Assembly: GCF_004348995.1 (NCBI RefSeq)
Contig: NZ_SMKQ01000055.1
Coordinates: 1-43,136 of the forward strand
DNA length: 43,136 bases
Direction of reading: 5' to 3'
Source of the DNA: Nonomuraea terrae
GTDB taxonomy: Bacteria > Actinomycetota > Actinomycetes > Streptosporangiales > Streptosporangiaceae
Below the pieces are notes generated by a model. It worked only from the letters and a program-made list of their open reading frames with translations, did not search any database and was not told the DNA's origin. Within the stretch, counting starts at the first letter, position 1. Each line of letters begins with the position of its first letter. Both the position numbers and the translations under genes were made by a program. Shown here piece by piece: positions 1 to 8,376 of this stretch.

Positions 1-832
1 CCCGACGGCCAGCCCCCCGAACGCCGACTACACCGCCGAGACGCGGGTGGTCAAGAGACGCGGCATTTCCTACCTGAACGTCTCGGTCGCCTATGAGGGC
101 GCGGGGTTCTTCACCGTCGACCAGCGGGTGTGCAAGAGAGGATCCTGCACGACCGCGAACACCGAGATCACCGTCATCAACGGCGAGGGCGACGCCACGG
201 CCAGACTGGGCCGGGGCACGTTCAAGAAGCGCGGGCAGCCGGAGGTCGCGATGGCGCCGCTGCCGACCGTGACGGTCAGGGAGACGGTGACGGTCACGGA
301 GCCCGGCCCGACGGTCACGGTCACGGAGCCCGCTCCGACGGTCACCGTCACCGAGCCGGCCCCGACGGTCACGGTCACGTGCCGGCCGGACGTGGAGCCG
401 GCCCCGACGGAGACCCTCCCGCCGACCGTGGAGCCCACCGACACAGCCGCCCCGACGGGCGACCCGACGGGCAACCCGACGGAGACCCCCACCGGCACGG
501 AGACGACGGCTCCGGCCGTCCCGGCTCCCCCGGCCGCTGCCGCGCCTCCAGCAGAGACCCCGACAGAGACCCCCACCGATACCCCGACTGAGACTGACAC
601 CCCCACCGTGCCGCCCACGGTGGACCCGACCGCGACCGGCTCTCCGACGGAGAGCGTCGCGCCGACGGCGAGCCCCACGGAGCTCCCGATCTGCCCGACG
701 CCTTCGGAGGAGCCGCCGGCGGAGCCTCCGCTGGAGCCGACCGACGCCCCCACGGAGACCACGTCCCCGGCCGAGCCGACGGACACCGCGACGCCCACGC
801 CGTCCGAGACGGCGACCACCCCCGCCCAGTAG
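1..832 (+). CDS. Thr/Pro/Glu-rich surface or secreted protein, 5' end cut by the window edge
   Basis: The frame is open from base 2 to the TAG at 830-832, and the GTG at 47 need not be the start, so the N-terminus is probably outside the window. The first about 80 visible residues look folded (a Cys pair in CKRGSC) and are followed by about 190 residues of low-complexity Thr, Pro and Glu. These begin with nine-residue units of the type TVTVTEPAP. Such tails are usual for exported, cell-wall-spanning stalks of actinomycetes, but no signal peptide or anchor can be seen here and the family is not recognised. The protein at 37138-38463 has a similar TVTVT stretch. Function unknown. Confidence 0.7.
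   Translation, partial: PTASPPNADYTAETRVVKRRGISYLNVSVAYEGAGFFTVDQRVCKRGSCTTANTEITVINGEGDATARLGRGTFKKRGQPEVAMAPLPTVTVRETVTVTEPGPTVTVTEPAPTVTVTEPAPTVTVTCRPDVEPAPTETLPPTVEPTDTAAPTGDPTGNPTETPTGTETTAPAVPAPPAAAAPPAETPTETPTDTPTETDTPTVPPTVDPTATGSPTESVAPTASPTELPICPTPSEEPPAEPPLEPTDAPTETTSPAEPTDTATPTPSETATTPAQ
281..379 (+). repeat. 27-bp in-frame tandem repeat coding for TVTVTEP(A/G)P
   Basis: Three full units (281-307, 308-334, 335-361) and a partial one (362-379) repeat in frame inside the Thr/Pro-rich gene. Differences fall mostly in third codon positions (acg/acc), so the protein repeat is better kept than the DNA. Confidence 0.8.
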
Positions 833-841
833 GCGGACGAC

Positions 842-872
842 AGACGGGCCAGGCCGCGCGCCTGGCCCGTCT
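842..872. terminator. Hairpin between two convergent genes
   Basis: Perfect 13-bp stem (842-854 with 860-872) around the loop cgcgc. It lies between the stop at 832 on the plus strand and the stop at 880 on the minus strand. There is no clear U tract, as is common in actinomycetes. It probably ends both transcripts. Confidence 0.7.
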
Positions 873-879
873 CACGTGT

Positions 880-1374
880 TCACAGGGTGTTGTAGCGGCC
901 CTCGTGGTAGACGAGCGGCGGGCCGTCGCCCGGCATGCCGAGGGCCGTCACCTGGCCCACGACGATGGAGTGGTCGCCGCCGTCGTACACCGACTTGGTC
1001 GTGCACTCCACCGTGGCGAGCGCGCCGTCGAAGAGGGCCACACCCGACTCGCCCCGGTGGTGGGCCCAGCGGGCCAGCTGCCCGTCCAGGGGGCGCCCGC
1101 GGTGGGCGAAGAAACGGGAGGCGTCCTCCATCGAGGCCGGCAACACCGACACGCCCCACGCCCCGGCCTCCAGCACCGCGTCGTGGAAGCGGGCCACCTT
1201 CTCCGCGCAGAACAGCACCAGCAGGGGGTCGAGGGAGACGGAGGTGAAGGAGTTGACCGTCATCGCGTGGTCGACGTCGCCTGCCCGGGTCGTGACGATC
1301 GTGACTCCGGTGGCGAAGCGGCCGACGACCTTCCGGTACGCACGTGGATCAATTGGCCGCTCTATAAAGTGCAC
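880..1374 (-). CDS. Flavin reductase-like domain protein
   Basis: This 164-residue protein is a complete flavin reductase-like (DIM6/NTAB, HpaC-type) domain. It opens with YRKVVGRFATGVTIVTT (about residues 14-30), has the family segment MTVNSFTSVSLDP (about 38-50) and ends in a beta strand with YHEGRYNTL. Family members bind FMN or FAD and either reduce it with NAD(P)H for a partner monooxygenase or act on small molecules; no partner oxygenase is visible. The start is a GTG at 1374. No good Shine-Dalgarno sequence is seen, and the start lies in the loop of an AT-rich inverted repeat. It reads in the same direction as the DUF6113 gene, 17 bp downstream of it, so the two may be cotranscribed. 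Confidence 0.85.
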   Translation of the reverse strand: MHFIERPIDPRAYRKVVGRFATGVTIVTTRAGDVDHAMTVNSFTSVSLDPLLVLFCAEKVARFHDAVLEAGAWGVSVLPASMEDASRFFAHRGRPLDGQLARWAHHRGESGVALFDGALATVECTTKSVYDGGDHSIVVGQVTALGMPGDGPPLVYHEGRYNTL

Positions 1375-1387
1375 CTAGATACTTTAT
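1364..1387. promoter_or_regulatory. AT-rich inverted repeat around the flavin reductase start codon
   Basis: ATAAAGT (1364-1370) and ACTTTAT (1381-1387) are perfect inverted arms around a 10-base spacer that holds the GTG start. The AT-rich patch stands out in this GC-rich sequence. It could be an operator or an mRNA hairpin affecting translation; the role is inferred. Confidence 0.4.
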
Positions 1388-1391
1388 GCCG

Positions 1392-1805
1392 TTACGTCGG
1401 ATTCTTCGGTGTGTACCCCCGGAGCAACCATGATCCGGCGCTTGACGGCGACATCAGATACGCCACCACCAGCGCCGCCAGGCCGCCGTACAGGTAGACG
1501 TAGCCGGGCGCGCCCTGCGCGATCACCAGGTCGCCCACCCGCAGTTCCAGCGTGAACGGCATGGTCACCAGCAGCCACCCGAGCGCCGTCACCATGGCGC
1601 CGAGCTTGGCCCGCATCAGCCTGCCCGCCCCGAAACACACCGCGAACAGCGCCAGCACCCATGCCGCCGCCGCCCCCGGGAAAGGCCCTGTCTGCCACAC
1701 GGGATGGGTGAACCCGCCCACGACCCCCATGACGACGCCGAGCACGAACAACATGCCGTACGCCGCTCCGCCGAGGGCCGACTCGGCCTGGCTGCGTTGC
1801 TCCAT
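1392..1805 (-). CDS. DUF6113 family membrane protein
   Basis: This 137-residue protein has about four hydrophobic helices (roughly residues 12-30, 43-62, 67-86 and 99-117) and a short soluble tail. It matches the actinobacterial DUF6113 family in size and helix pattern, and that family is usually encoded right after mshB. The start is ATG 1805 with a good ggagg about 8 bases upstream (1811-1816). Its usual partner mshB lies on the same strand but about 800 bp away, with an IS605-type remnant between them, so coexpression from the mshB promoter may be weakened. No biochemical role is known to me. Confidence 0.75.
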   Translation of the reverse strand: MEQRSQAESALGGAAYGMLFVLGVVMGVVGGFTHPVWQTGPFPGAAAAWVLALFAVCFGAGRLMRAKLGAMVTALGWLLVTMPFTLELRVGDLVIAQGAPGYVYLYGGLAALVVAYLMSPSSAGSWLLRGYTPKNPT

Positions 1806-1823
1806 CAGAACCTCCCAAGGGGA

Positions 1824-1843
1824 CCGGCGGCTTCAGCCGCCGG
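1824..1843. repeat. Possible left-end hairpin of the IS605-type remnant
   Basis: ccggcggct and agccgccgg form a perfect 9-bp stem with a two-base loop. Subterminal hairpins are recognised by Y1 transposases in this family. It also lies just upstream of the ribosome-binding site of the DUF6113 gene, so it could act as a terminator or leader hairpin for that transcript. Confidence 0.5.
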
Positions 1844-1981
1844 GGGAATCGGGAGCGGGAAGACTGTCAAGGCCCGAGCGTGCCCTGACCTGCCCGGTCT
1901 GCGGATCACAGATGTCCTTCCGGGTTTTGCCGGTGCCGGCCGATATCGTGGTCGTCCGGTTACCGAACGTGGGAGGTGGGG

Positions 1982-2590
1982 GTGCGCAGGTCGTTCAGGT
2001 TCCTGTTGCGCCCCACCGGCAAGCAGGCCGCCGCGCTCACGCAGTGCCTGGAGGATCACCGGCAGCTGTACAACGCCGCGCTGGGGCACCGCCGCGTCGC
2101 CTATCGCAAAGCGGGGGTGACCGAGGCGGTCGCCCGGGTGGCCGCCCTGCACGCCAAGGTGCGGCGGCAGCGCCTGGACGGCGCGCACAAGACAGCGCTG
2201 GCGCTGGTGCGCGACCACGACGTGATCGTGCACGAGGACCTGCGCATCGCGAACATGACCCGCTCGGCGTCCGGCACGGTCGAAGCTCCCGGCCGGAACG
2301 TCGCTCAGAAGTCCGGGCTCAACCGAAGCATCTTGGACGCGGGTTGGGGGGTGTTCCTGACGATCCTGTCGCACAAGGCTGAGAGCGCCGGTCGAGAGCT
2401 GATCGCAGTGAACCCTGCCGACACCTCCCGCACGTGCGCCCGCTGCGGGCACTGCTAGAGGGAGAACCGCGTCACCCAGGCCGAGTTCCGATGTCAGGCG
2501 TGCGGTCACACCGCACACGCTGATGTGAACGCGGCGATCAACATCTTGAGGGCAGGGCTTGCCCTTCGCCAGGCTGCGGAAGCGGCTTAG
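1982..2590 (+). pseudogene. tnpB: Decayed TnpB (IS605 OrfB) RNA-guided nuclease
   Basis: From GTG 1982 (gggagg at 1970-1975) the frame codes for a TnpB N-terminus (RSFRFLLRPT, HRQLYNAALGHRR). It then jumps in frame to the segment before RuvC-II (ALVRDHDVIVHEDLRIANM, catalytic Glu kept) and on to the zinc ribbon. A TAG at 2456-2458 interrupts the ribbon right after CARCGHC. Past it the frame continues with CQACGHTAHADVNAAINI, including the RuvC-III Asp, to the TAG at 2588-2590. The total is about 203 codons against about 400 in active TnpB. The lost middle part includes the RuvC-I Asp. Two independent lesions make an active nuclease very unlikely. Confidence 0.85.
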
Positions 2591-2597
2591 CGAGAAG

Positions 2598-2617
2598 CCG
2601 CTCCCTTCAGTGAGCGG
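2598..2617. repeat. Right-end hairpin of the IS605-type remnant
   Basis: ccgctc (2598-2603) pairs with gagcgg (2612-2617). In live elements this end is also the 3' scaffold of the TnpB guide RNA, with the flanking DNA as guide. Here the flank is the 3' part of mshB, whose stop codon (2607-2609) lies in the loop. Confidence 0.6.
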
Positions 2618-3545
2618 AGGAGTCACGTCGAACGAGGTTAGTCGATGTGCCCGCGAACAGATCGTTCTCGCGGGTGTGAGGTTCGCCGAGCCCCCCGGCC
2701 TCGACGGGCGGGCCCGCCACCGGCGGGCCGGGCACCCCGAGGGCAAGCGTGTAGTGCTCGACGCCCAGCACCTCCTGGCCGATGTTGTTGGACAGCGCGA
2801 ACCAGGTGCCGCGCACGAGGATCTGGGTGGCGTGCGCGCGCATGGCCTCGATCTTGTTGCCGATCCACGGGCGGGCGTCGATCTCGGTGGTGACGGCCTC
2901 GTCGAGGCTGCCGAACGGCATGTCGCCGACGTCCTGGACGATGAAGCCGAGGTTGGCCTCGCGCAGCCCCTCCACGCCGCGCCGCATCACGGAGCGGGGC
3001 ATGGCGGTGTGGTAGAACTTCGCGATCTGCCAGGGCTCGCCCGCGCCGAACCCGGGCTTGGCCGCCAGCTCGTACGCCCTGCGCGCCACCCGGTGGGCCT
3101 GGATGTGGTCGGGATGGCCGTAGAAGCCGTTGTCGTCGTACGTGACGAGCACCTGCGGGCGCACCTCGCGGATGACCTTGACCAGCTCGCCCGCCGCCTC
3201 GTCGAGGTCTGCCCGCCAGAACGCCTTCGGGTGGTCGTTGGAGGCCGCGCCCATCATGCCCGAGTCGCGCCAGCGCCCTGGCCCGCCCAGGAAGCGGTGG
3301 TCCTCGACGCCGAGCGCCTGGCAGGCCGCGGCCAGCTCGCCGATCCGGTACGGCCCCAGCGAGTCGTCCCGGTCGGCGGCCAGGTGGGCGAGGTCGCTCG
3401 GGATGATCTCACCCTCCTCGCCCAGCGTGCAGGTCACCAGCGTGACGTGGCAGCCCTCGGCGACGTATTTGGCGATGGTCGCGCCGGTGCCGATCGTCTC
3501 GTCGTCCGGGTGGGCGTGCACGAACAGGAGGCGGCGATCAGTCAT
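2607..3545 (-). CDS. mshB: MshB, mycothiol biosynthesis deacetylase
   Basis: Zinc-dependent deacetylase that removes acetate from GlcNAc-inositol in mycothiol synthesis (cytoplasmic). The N-terminal HAHPDDE motif gives zinc ligands His12 and Asp15 plus the catalytic acid/base Asp14, and GHPDH supplies His147; these positions nearly equal those of the tuberculosis enzyme. Of its 312 residues, about the last six (RDSSAH) are coded by the right end of the IS605-type remnant, so the native C-terminus has been replaced without loss of the catalytic core. It is divergent from the S9 peptidase, with 44 bp between the two starts. The presence of mshB supports an actinomycete origin. Confidence 0.93.
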   Translation of the reverse strand: MTDRRLLFVHAHPDDETIGTGATIAKYVAEGCHVTLVTCTLGEEGEIIPSDLAHLAADRDDSLGPYRIGELAAACQALGVEDHRFLGGPGRWRDSGMMGAASNDHPKAFWRADLDEAAGELVKVIREVRPQVLVTYDDNGFYGHPDHIQAHRVARRAYELAAKPGFGAGEPWQIAKFYHTAMPRSVMRRGVEGLREANLGFIVQDVGDMPFGSLDEAVTTEIDARPWIGNKIEAMRAHATQILVRGTWFALSNNIGQEVLGVEHYTLALGVPGPPVAGPPVEAGGLGEPHTRENDLFAGTSTNLVRRDSSAH

Positions 3546-3589
3546 AGCCCCGAGCGTAACAATGGCGGCGTCCTGGCAGGATTGTGCCC

Positions 3590-5653
3590 ATGAGTGAGAG
3601 CTTCCCGCGCCTGTCTGCCCGGACCCGCAGGTTCACCCTCGGCGTTCCCCGGGGCTTCACCATCTCCCCCGACGGCAGCCGGGTGGTCTTCCTGCGGACG
3701 AAGTCGGGCACCGATCCGGTGACCTGCCTGTGGGAGCTCGACACCGACACCCACGTCGAACGCCTGGTGGTCGACCCCCGCACCCTCCACCCCGACGAGG
3801 AGAACCTGCCGCCCGAGGAGCGGGCGCGGCGCGAGCGCAGCCGCGAGGCGGCCGGCGGCGTGGTCGCCTACGCCACCGACACCGCGGTGACCAGGGCGTG
3901 CTTCGCGCTGTCCGGCACGCTCTACGTGGCCGACCTGGCGAGCGGCCGGGCGCACCGGCTGGAGACCCCCGGCCCGGTCATCGACCCGCGCCTGTCCCCC
4001 GACGGCCGCCTGGTCGCGTACGTCACCGGCGGCGCGCTGCGCGTGCAGGACCTCGGCTCGCGCGAGGACCGCGCGCTGGCCGAGCCGGAGTCGGAGACGG
4101 TGACGTACGGGCTGGCCGAGTTCATCGCCGCCGAGGAGATGGACCGGATGCGCGGCTACTGGTGGTCGCCGTCGGGCGACGCGCTGCTGGTCGAGCGGGC
4201 CGACGAGGCGCCCGTGCGCGTCTGGCACATCGCCGACCCGGCCAACCCCGACCGCACGCCCGCCGCCCAGCGCTACCCGGCCGCGGGCACCCCCAACGCC
4301 GTCACCGAGCTGTTCGTGCTGGGGCTGGACGGGTCCCGGGTGGCGGTGCCGTTCGACGAGGAGTACCTCGTGACGGCGGCGTGGGACTCCCACGCGCTGT
4401 CGGTCGTGACCATGACCCGCGACCAGCGGACGATGCGGCTGTCCTCGGTCGACCCGGCGACTGGCGCGTCCACCCTGGTGCGCGAGGACACCGACCCGGC
4501 GTGGGTCGACATCGTCACCGGCGTCCCCGCCCACCTCGACGACGGCTCGCTGGTGTGGGTGGCCAACGGTGAGGGCGGCCACCGGCTGTTCGTCGGCGAC
4601 CGCGCGGTCACGCCGCCGACGCTGCAGGTGCGGGCGGTGCTCGACGTCGACCACGACAGCGTGCTGTTCAGCGCGAGCGGCGACCCGACGGAGATCCAGC
4701 TGTGGACGTGGGACGGCCACTCGCTGCTGCCGGTCTCGACCCAGTCCGGGGTGTTCTCGGGGCGGATGGCGGGCGGGGTCGGCGTGCTGACCGAGCAGAG
4801 CCTCGACGCCGAGGGCGTCTCCACCACGGTCGTGCGCCGCGACGGCATGGCGGTGCCGATCCCGTCGTTCGCCGAGCGGCCCGGCCTCGACCTGCGGGTC
4901 TCGATCGGCCGTGCCGGCCGGCGCGAGCTCGCCACCGCCGTGGTGCTGCCGTCCTGGCACGAGCAGGGCTCCGGCAAGCTCCCCGTCCTCATGGACCCGT
5001 ACGGCGGCCCGCACGCGCAGCGGGTGCTCAACCGGCGCGGCGCGTTCCTGGAGAGCCAGTGGTTCGCCGAGCAGGGCTTCGCCGTCATCGTCGCCGACGG
5101 CCGCGGCACGCCCGGCCGGGGCACGGCGTGGGAGCGGGCGGTGCTCAACGACCTCGCGACCCCCGCGCTGGAGGACCAGATCGACGCCCTGCAGGGCGTG
5201 GCCGAGCAGTACCCCGACGACCTCGACCTGACCCGGGTGGCCATCCGCGGCTGGTCGTTCGGCGGCTTCCTGGCCGCGCTCGCGGTGCTGCGGCGGCCCG
5301 ACGTCTTCCACGCGGCGGTGGCGGGGGCGCCGGTGACCGACTGGCGGCTGTACGACACGTGCTACACCGAGCGTTACCTCGGTCACCCCGACGAGCAGCC
5401 CGACGTCTACGAGAAGTCGTCGCTGTCCGCCGACGCGGCCAAGCTGGAGCGCCCGCTGCTGCTGGTGCACGGTCTGGCCGACGACAACGTGGTGGCCGCC
5501 CACACGCTGCGGCTGTCGTCGGCGCTGCTCGCGGCCGGACGCCAGCACAGCGTGCTGCCGTTGTCGGGGGTGACGCACATGACGCCGCAGGAGGTCGTGG
5601 CGGAGAACCTGCTCCTGTTGCAGGTCGACTTCCTGAAGAAGGCGCTCGGCTGA
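3590..5653 (+). CDS. S9 family peptidase (prolyl oligopeptidase / dipeptidyl peptidase IV type)
   Basis: A 687-residue serine peptidase with an N-terminal beta-propeller (DPP IV N-terminal-like, about residues 20-400) and a C-terminal alpha/beta-hydrolase domain. The nucleophile lies in GWSFGGF (Ser about 556), the Asp in the GLADDNV segment and the His in GVTHMTP near the end. Family members cut after Pro or Ala near the N-terminus of short peptides. No signal peptide is seen, so it is probably cytoplasmic. I chose ATG 3590 with cagga at 3577-3581 over the upstream GTG 3584. The conserved propeller-edge motif [12 protein letters not shown], with its EE pair that binds the peptide N-terminus in DPP IV, is present at about residue 175-190. 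Confidence 0.9.
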   Translation: MSESFPRLSARTRRFTLGVPRGFTISPDGSRVVFLRTKSGTDPVTCLWELDTDTHVERLVVDPRTLHPDEENLPPEERARRERSREAAGGVVAYATDTAVTRACFALSGTLYVADLASGRAHRLETPGPVIDPRLSPDGRLVAYVTGGALRVQDLGSREDRALAEPESETVTYGLAEFIAAEEMDRMRGYWWSPSGDALLVERADEAPVRVWHIADPANPDRTPAAQRYPAAGTPNAVTELFVLGLDGSRVAVPFDEEYLVTAAWDSHALSVVTMTRDQRTMRLSSVDPATGASTLVREDTDPAWVDIVTGVPAHLDDGSLVWVANGEGGHRLFVGDRAVTPPTLQVRAVLDVDHDSVLFSASGDPTEIQLWTWDGHSLLPVSTQSGVFSGRMAGGVGVLTEQSLDAEGVSTTVVRRDGMAVPIPSFAERPGLDLRVSIGRAGRRELATAVVLPSWHEQGSGKLPVLMDPYGGPHAQRVLNRRGAFLESQWFAEQGFAVIVADGRGTPGRGTAWERAVLNDLATPALEDQIDALQGVAEQYPDDLDLTRVAIRGWSFGGFLAALAVLRRPDVFHAAVAGAPVTDWRLYDTCYTERYLGHPDEQPDVYEKSSLSADAAKLERPLLLVHGLADDNVVAAHTLRLSSALLAAGRQHSVLPLSGVTHMTPQEVVAENLLLLQVDFLKKALG

Positions 5654-5699
5654 TTCGTCCGGCCTCCCGTTCGGTCTTTACCGGAAGCGGCGTTATGCC

Positions 5700-5711
5700 C
5701 GGAAATTTCCG
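5700..5711. promoter_or_regulatory. Perfect 12-bp palindrome upstream of the MBL-fold gene
   Basis: CGGAAATTTCCG is fully self-complementary and lies 15 bp before the ATG at 5726. AT-rich palindromes in a GC-rich genome often mark operators. The binding factor is unknown. Confidence 0.35.
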
Positions 5712-5725
5712 AGTATGTCCTCGTT

Positions 5726-6601
5726 ATGAGCGCTGTTGACGACCGCCTCCACAGGACGTCCCCCGTCCGTTCGCTCCGGCTGGGGGACGTCACGGTCACG
5801 TACGTGCCCGACGGCGAGGTGCGGCTCAAACCGTACGGCTGGCTGCCCCAGTCGACCGAGCTCGACTGGCGGGACGACGCCGCCTACCTCGCCGAGGACG
5901 GCAACCTGGTCGCCTCGGTCGGCGGGCTGCTCGTCGAGCACCACGGCAGGGCCCTGCTGATCGACGCCGGGCTGGGCCCGGTGTCCCGCCCCGACGACCC
6001 GGGCAACCCCATGATCGGCCTCGTCCGCGGCGGCGACCTGCTGGACAACCTCGCCGAGCTGGGGCGTCGTCCGGCGGACGTCGAGGCGGTGGCCATCACT
6101 CACCTGCACTTCGACCACGTCGGCTGGGTCGTGCACCCGGGGCCGGGCGGCGGGGCGGCCTTCCCCGAGGCCGCGTACCTGGTGTCCGCGCCCGAGTGGG
6201 AGCACCGCCACCTGAGCGCCATCGAAGGCGCGCGTGTGGGGGAGTTCGACGCGATGGCGTCGCGGGTGCGCACGTTCGGCGACGGCGAGGAGGTCTTCCC
6301 GGGGGTGCGGACGATGTTCACGCCGGGGCACACCATCGGGAACACGAGCTACGTGATCGCCTCCGGCGGGCTGCGCCTGGTCGTCTTCGGCGACGTCATG
6401 CACAGCCCGGTGCAGATCCGCCACCCCGACTGGCCGGTCGGCGCCGATCTCGACCCCGTCCAGGCGGCCACCAGCCGGCGCCGGGTGCTGGCGGAGCTGC
6501 TGCGGCCGGACACGCTCGGCTACGGCGGTCACTTCGCCGACGTGGTCTTCGGTCGCCTCACCGAAACCCTCGCCGGTCTCTCCTGGCAGCCCGCCCTCTG
6601 A
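5726..6601 (+). CDS. MBL-fold metallo-hydrolase
   Basis: A 291-residue metallo-beta-lactamase fold protein. The metal motif THLHFDH (HxHxDH, about residue 123-129) is followed by the third His in TPGHTIG, the bridging Asp in VVFGDVMH and a late His in GYGGHFAD, so the di-zinc site is complete. Family members hydrolyse lactones, thioesters or phosphoesters. The arrangement resembles the lactonase/AHL-hydrolase-like branch, but the substrate cannot be told from the sequence. There is no signal peptide. The start is ATG 5726 with only a weak ribosome-binding site. It lies 72 bp after the S9 peptidase and may share its transcript or use a promoter near the palindrome at 5700. Confidence 0.88.
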   Translation: MSAVDDRLHRTSPVRSLRLGDVTVTYVPDGEVRLKPYGWLPQSTELDWRDDAAYLAEDGNLVASVGGLLVEHHGRALLIDAGLGPVSRPDDPGNPMIGLVRGGDLLDNLAELGRRPADVEAVAITHLHFDHVGWVVHPGPGGGAAFPEAAYLVSAPEWEHRHLSAIEGARVGEFDAMASRVRTFGDGEEVFPGVRTMFTPGHTIGNTSYVIASGGLRLVVFGDVMHSPVQIRHPDWPVGADLDPVQAATSRRRVLAELLRPDTLGYGGHFADVVFGRLTETLAGLSWQPAL

Positions 6602-6606
6602 TCCCT

Positions 6607-6637
6607 CCCCTCATGACGCGCCCCGGGTCAGGAGGGG
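6607..6637. terminator. Hairpin between convergent MBL and ABC genes
   Basis: CCCCTCATGAC (6607-6617) pairs with GTCAGGAGGGG (6627-6637) with one mismatch in 11. It overlaps the stop codon of the ABC gene and follows the stop at 6601, so it may serve both transcripts. Confidence 0.5.
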
Positions 6638-8373
6638 CCGCCGTGCCAGCTGCGCCACAGCGCCGCGTACGAGCCGCCCGCGGCCACCAGCTCGTCGTGG
6701 GAGCCCAGCTCGCTGATCCGGCCGTCCTCCACCACGGCCACCCGGTCGGCGTCGTGGGCGGTGTGCAGCCGGTGCGCGATCGCGATCACCGTACGGCCCT
6801 CCAGCACGGCGGCGAGCGACCGTTCGAGGTGGCGGGCGGCGCGCGGGTCGATGAGGGAGGTGGCCTCGTCGAGCACCAGCGTGTGGGGGTCGGCCAGCAC
6901 GAGCCGGGCCAGCGCCAGCTGCTGCGCCTGCGCGGGCGAGACCGCGAGACCGCCGGAGCCCACCTCGGTGTCGAGGCCGTCGGGCAGCCCCAGCACCCAG
7001 CCGAGCGCGTCCACCGCCTCCAGTGCCGTGCGCACGGCCGCGTCGGAGGCGTCGGGGCGGGCGATGAGCAGGTTGTCGCGCACGGTGCCCTTGAACAGGT
7101 GGTGCTCCTGGGTGACGAGCGCGACGTGGCCGCGCAGGTCGTCGAGCGGCAGCTCCACCAACGGCACCCCGCCCACGGTCACCGCCCCAGTGCGCGGCCC
7201 GTGGATGCCCGCCAGCAGCCGCCCCAGGGTGGACTTGCCCGCCCCGGACGGCCCGACCATGGCCAGCCGCTCGCCGGGCCGGACCGTCAGGGACACGCCG
7301 TGCAGCACGTCGCGGCCCTCGCGGTAGGCGTAGCGGACGTCGGACGCCTCCAGCAGCTCTCCGGACGGCCGCGCCGAGGTGACCGCCCGGTCGTCCGGCA
7401 CGTTGGCCACGCCCAGCAGCCGGGCCATCGACGCCCCGCCGACCTGCAGCTCGTCGATCCACATGAGGAAACGGTCGAGCGGGTCGATGAGCTGCTGGGC
7501 GTACAGCGTGGCGGTGGTCACCTGGGCGAGCGTCACCCAGCCGGAGGTGTAGAACAGGCCGCCGGCCAGCAGCGCCGCCACGACCGGGATCACGTAACCC
7601 AGCTCCACGGCGGGATACCAGGTGGTGCGCAGGCCCAGGGTGTAGCGCTCGGCCGCGTACGAGCCGGCGATGTCGCGGTCGGCGCGCTCCCGCCGCCGCT
7701 CCTGCAGGCCGAGCGCCTCGACGGCGCGGGCGCCCTCGACGGTCTCGGCCAGGCCCTCGGTGAGGTCGGCGTAGGCGGCGTTCTCGCGCAGGTAGCCGTC
7801 GCGGGCCCGGCGGAGGTACCACCGGGTGGAGATCGCGATGATCGGCCCCGCGATCAGCATGGGCAGCATGAGCAGCGGGCTGACCAGCAGCAGCGCGCCG
7901 ATGGTGATCACGAACGTGACGAGCGCGATGAGCGTCTCGGGCACGGCGTGCCGCACGGTGCGGGACAGGGCGTCGACGTCGCGCGAGGTGCGGGTGATCA
8001 GGTCGCCCGAGCCGGCCCGCTCGACGGTGGACAGCGGCAGGCCGAGCACCCGGTCGACGAACTCCTCGCGCAGCTCGGCCAGCACCAGCTCACCGAGGCG
8101 GGCCGAGGCCATCACCGCGAACCGCACCAGGATGCCCTGCAGCAGCAGGAACGCCCCGATGCTGACCGCCACCCAGACCACGTGCACCTCGGCGCCGTGC
8201 TGGACGTCCTGCACCAGCTGGCCGAGCCGCCATGGCACGACCAGCCCGGCGACGGCGGCCAGGCCGTGCAGCGCCAGGGCCAGCGCGAGCCGGCGCGGGT
8301 ATTTGAGCGTCAGCCGCCGGGCGTAGGCGCGTACCTGTTGACGATCGGCGACCGGCAGGATCTCGCGGGCCAT
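6628..8373 (-). CDS. ABC exporter half-transporter with intact Walker motifs but degenerate signature
   Basis: A 581-residue type IV ABC exporter subunit: six membrane helices (about residues 40-320), then a nucleotide-binding domain. Walker A is GPSGAGKST with Lys380, Walker B is TLVLDEATS and the switch His is in AIAHR. The signature that should read LSGGQ is VSPAQ, so this subunit cannot form a normal second half of an ATP site. Its start ATG (8371-8373) lies 3 bp after the stop of the upstream ABC gene, so the two form an operon and presumably a heterodimer. The partner at 8377 has the reverse defects. The substrate is unknown; drugs, lipids or peptides are possible. Confidence 0.9.
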   Translation of the reverse strand: MAREILPVADRQQVRAYARRLTLKYPRRLALALALHGLAAVAGLVVPWRLGQLVQDVQHGAEVHVVWVAVSIGAFLLLQGILVRFAVMASARLGELVLAELREEFVDRVLGLPLSTVERAGSGDLITRTSRDVDALSRTVRHAVPETLIALVTFVITIGALLLVSPLLMLPMLIAGPIIAISTRWYLRRARDGYLRENAAYADLTEGLAETVEGARAVEALGLQERRRERADRDIAGSYAAERYTLGLRTTWYPAVELGYVIPVVAALLAGGLFYTSGWVTLAQVTTATLYAQQLIDPLDRFLMWIDELQVGGASMARLLGVANVPDDRAVTSARPSGELLEASDVRYAYREGRDVLHGVSLTVRPGERLAMVGPSGAGKSTLGRLLAGIHGPRTGAVTVGGVPLVELPLDDLRGHVALVTQEHHLFKGTVRDNLLIARPDASDAAVRTALEAVDALGWVLGLPDGLDTEVGSGGLAVSPAQAQQLALARLVLADPHTLVLDEATSLIDPRAARHLERSLAAVLEGRTVIAIAHRLHTAHDADRVAVVEDGRISELGSHDELVAAGGSYAALWRSWHGGPS

Positions 8374-8376
8374 GGG

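Larger units (their letters stand above)
1806..2626 (+). mobile_element. IS605-type insertion sequence remnant between mshB and its partner gene
   Basis: The segment holds a decayed tnpB with no tnpA. On the left, a 9-bp perfect hairpin (1824-1832 with 1835-1843) may be the left-end structure. On the right, a hairpin (ccgctc 2598-2603, gagcgg 2612-2617) is followed by GGAGGAGTCAC ending at 2626, which looks like the right end of actinobacterial IS200/IS605 elements. The exact left border is uncertain. The mshB reading frame runs into the right end and takes its stop codon from it, which supports an insertion at the 3' end of mshB. Confidence 0.7.

Noticed and set aside
1982..2590. Active or domesticated RNA-guided TnpB
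   Set aside because: RuvC-I is deleted and the zinc ribbon holds a stop codon, so a functional protein is improbable without further evidence.
3542..5578. Long minus-strand open frame opposite the S9 peptidase
   Set aside because: Low-complexity His/Arg/Val translation; the plus strand has a complete peptidase with catalytic triad.
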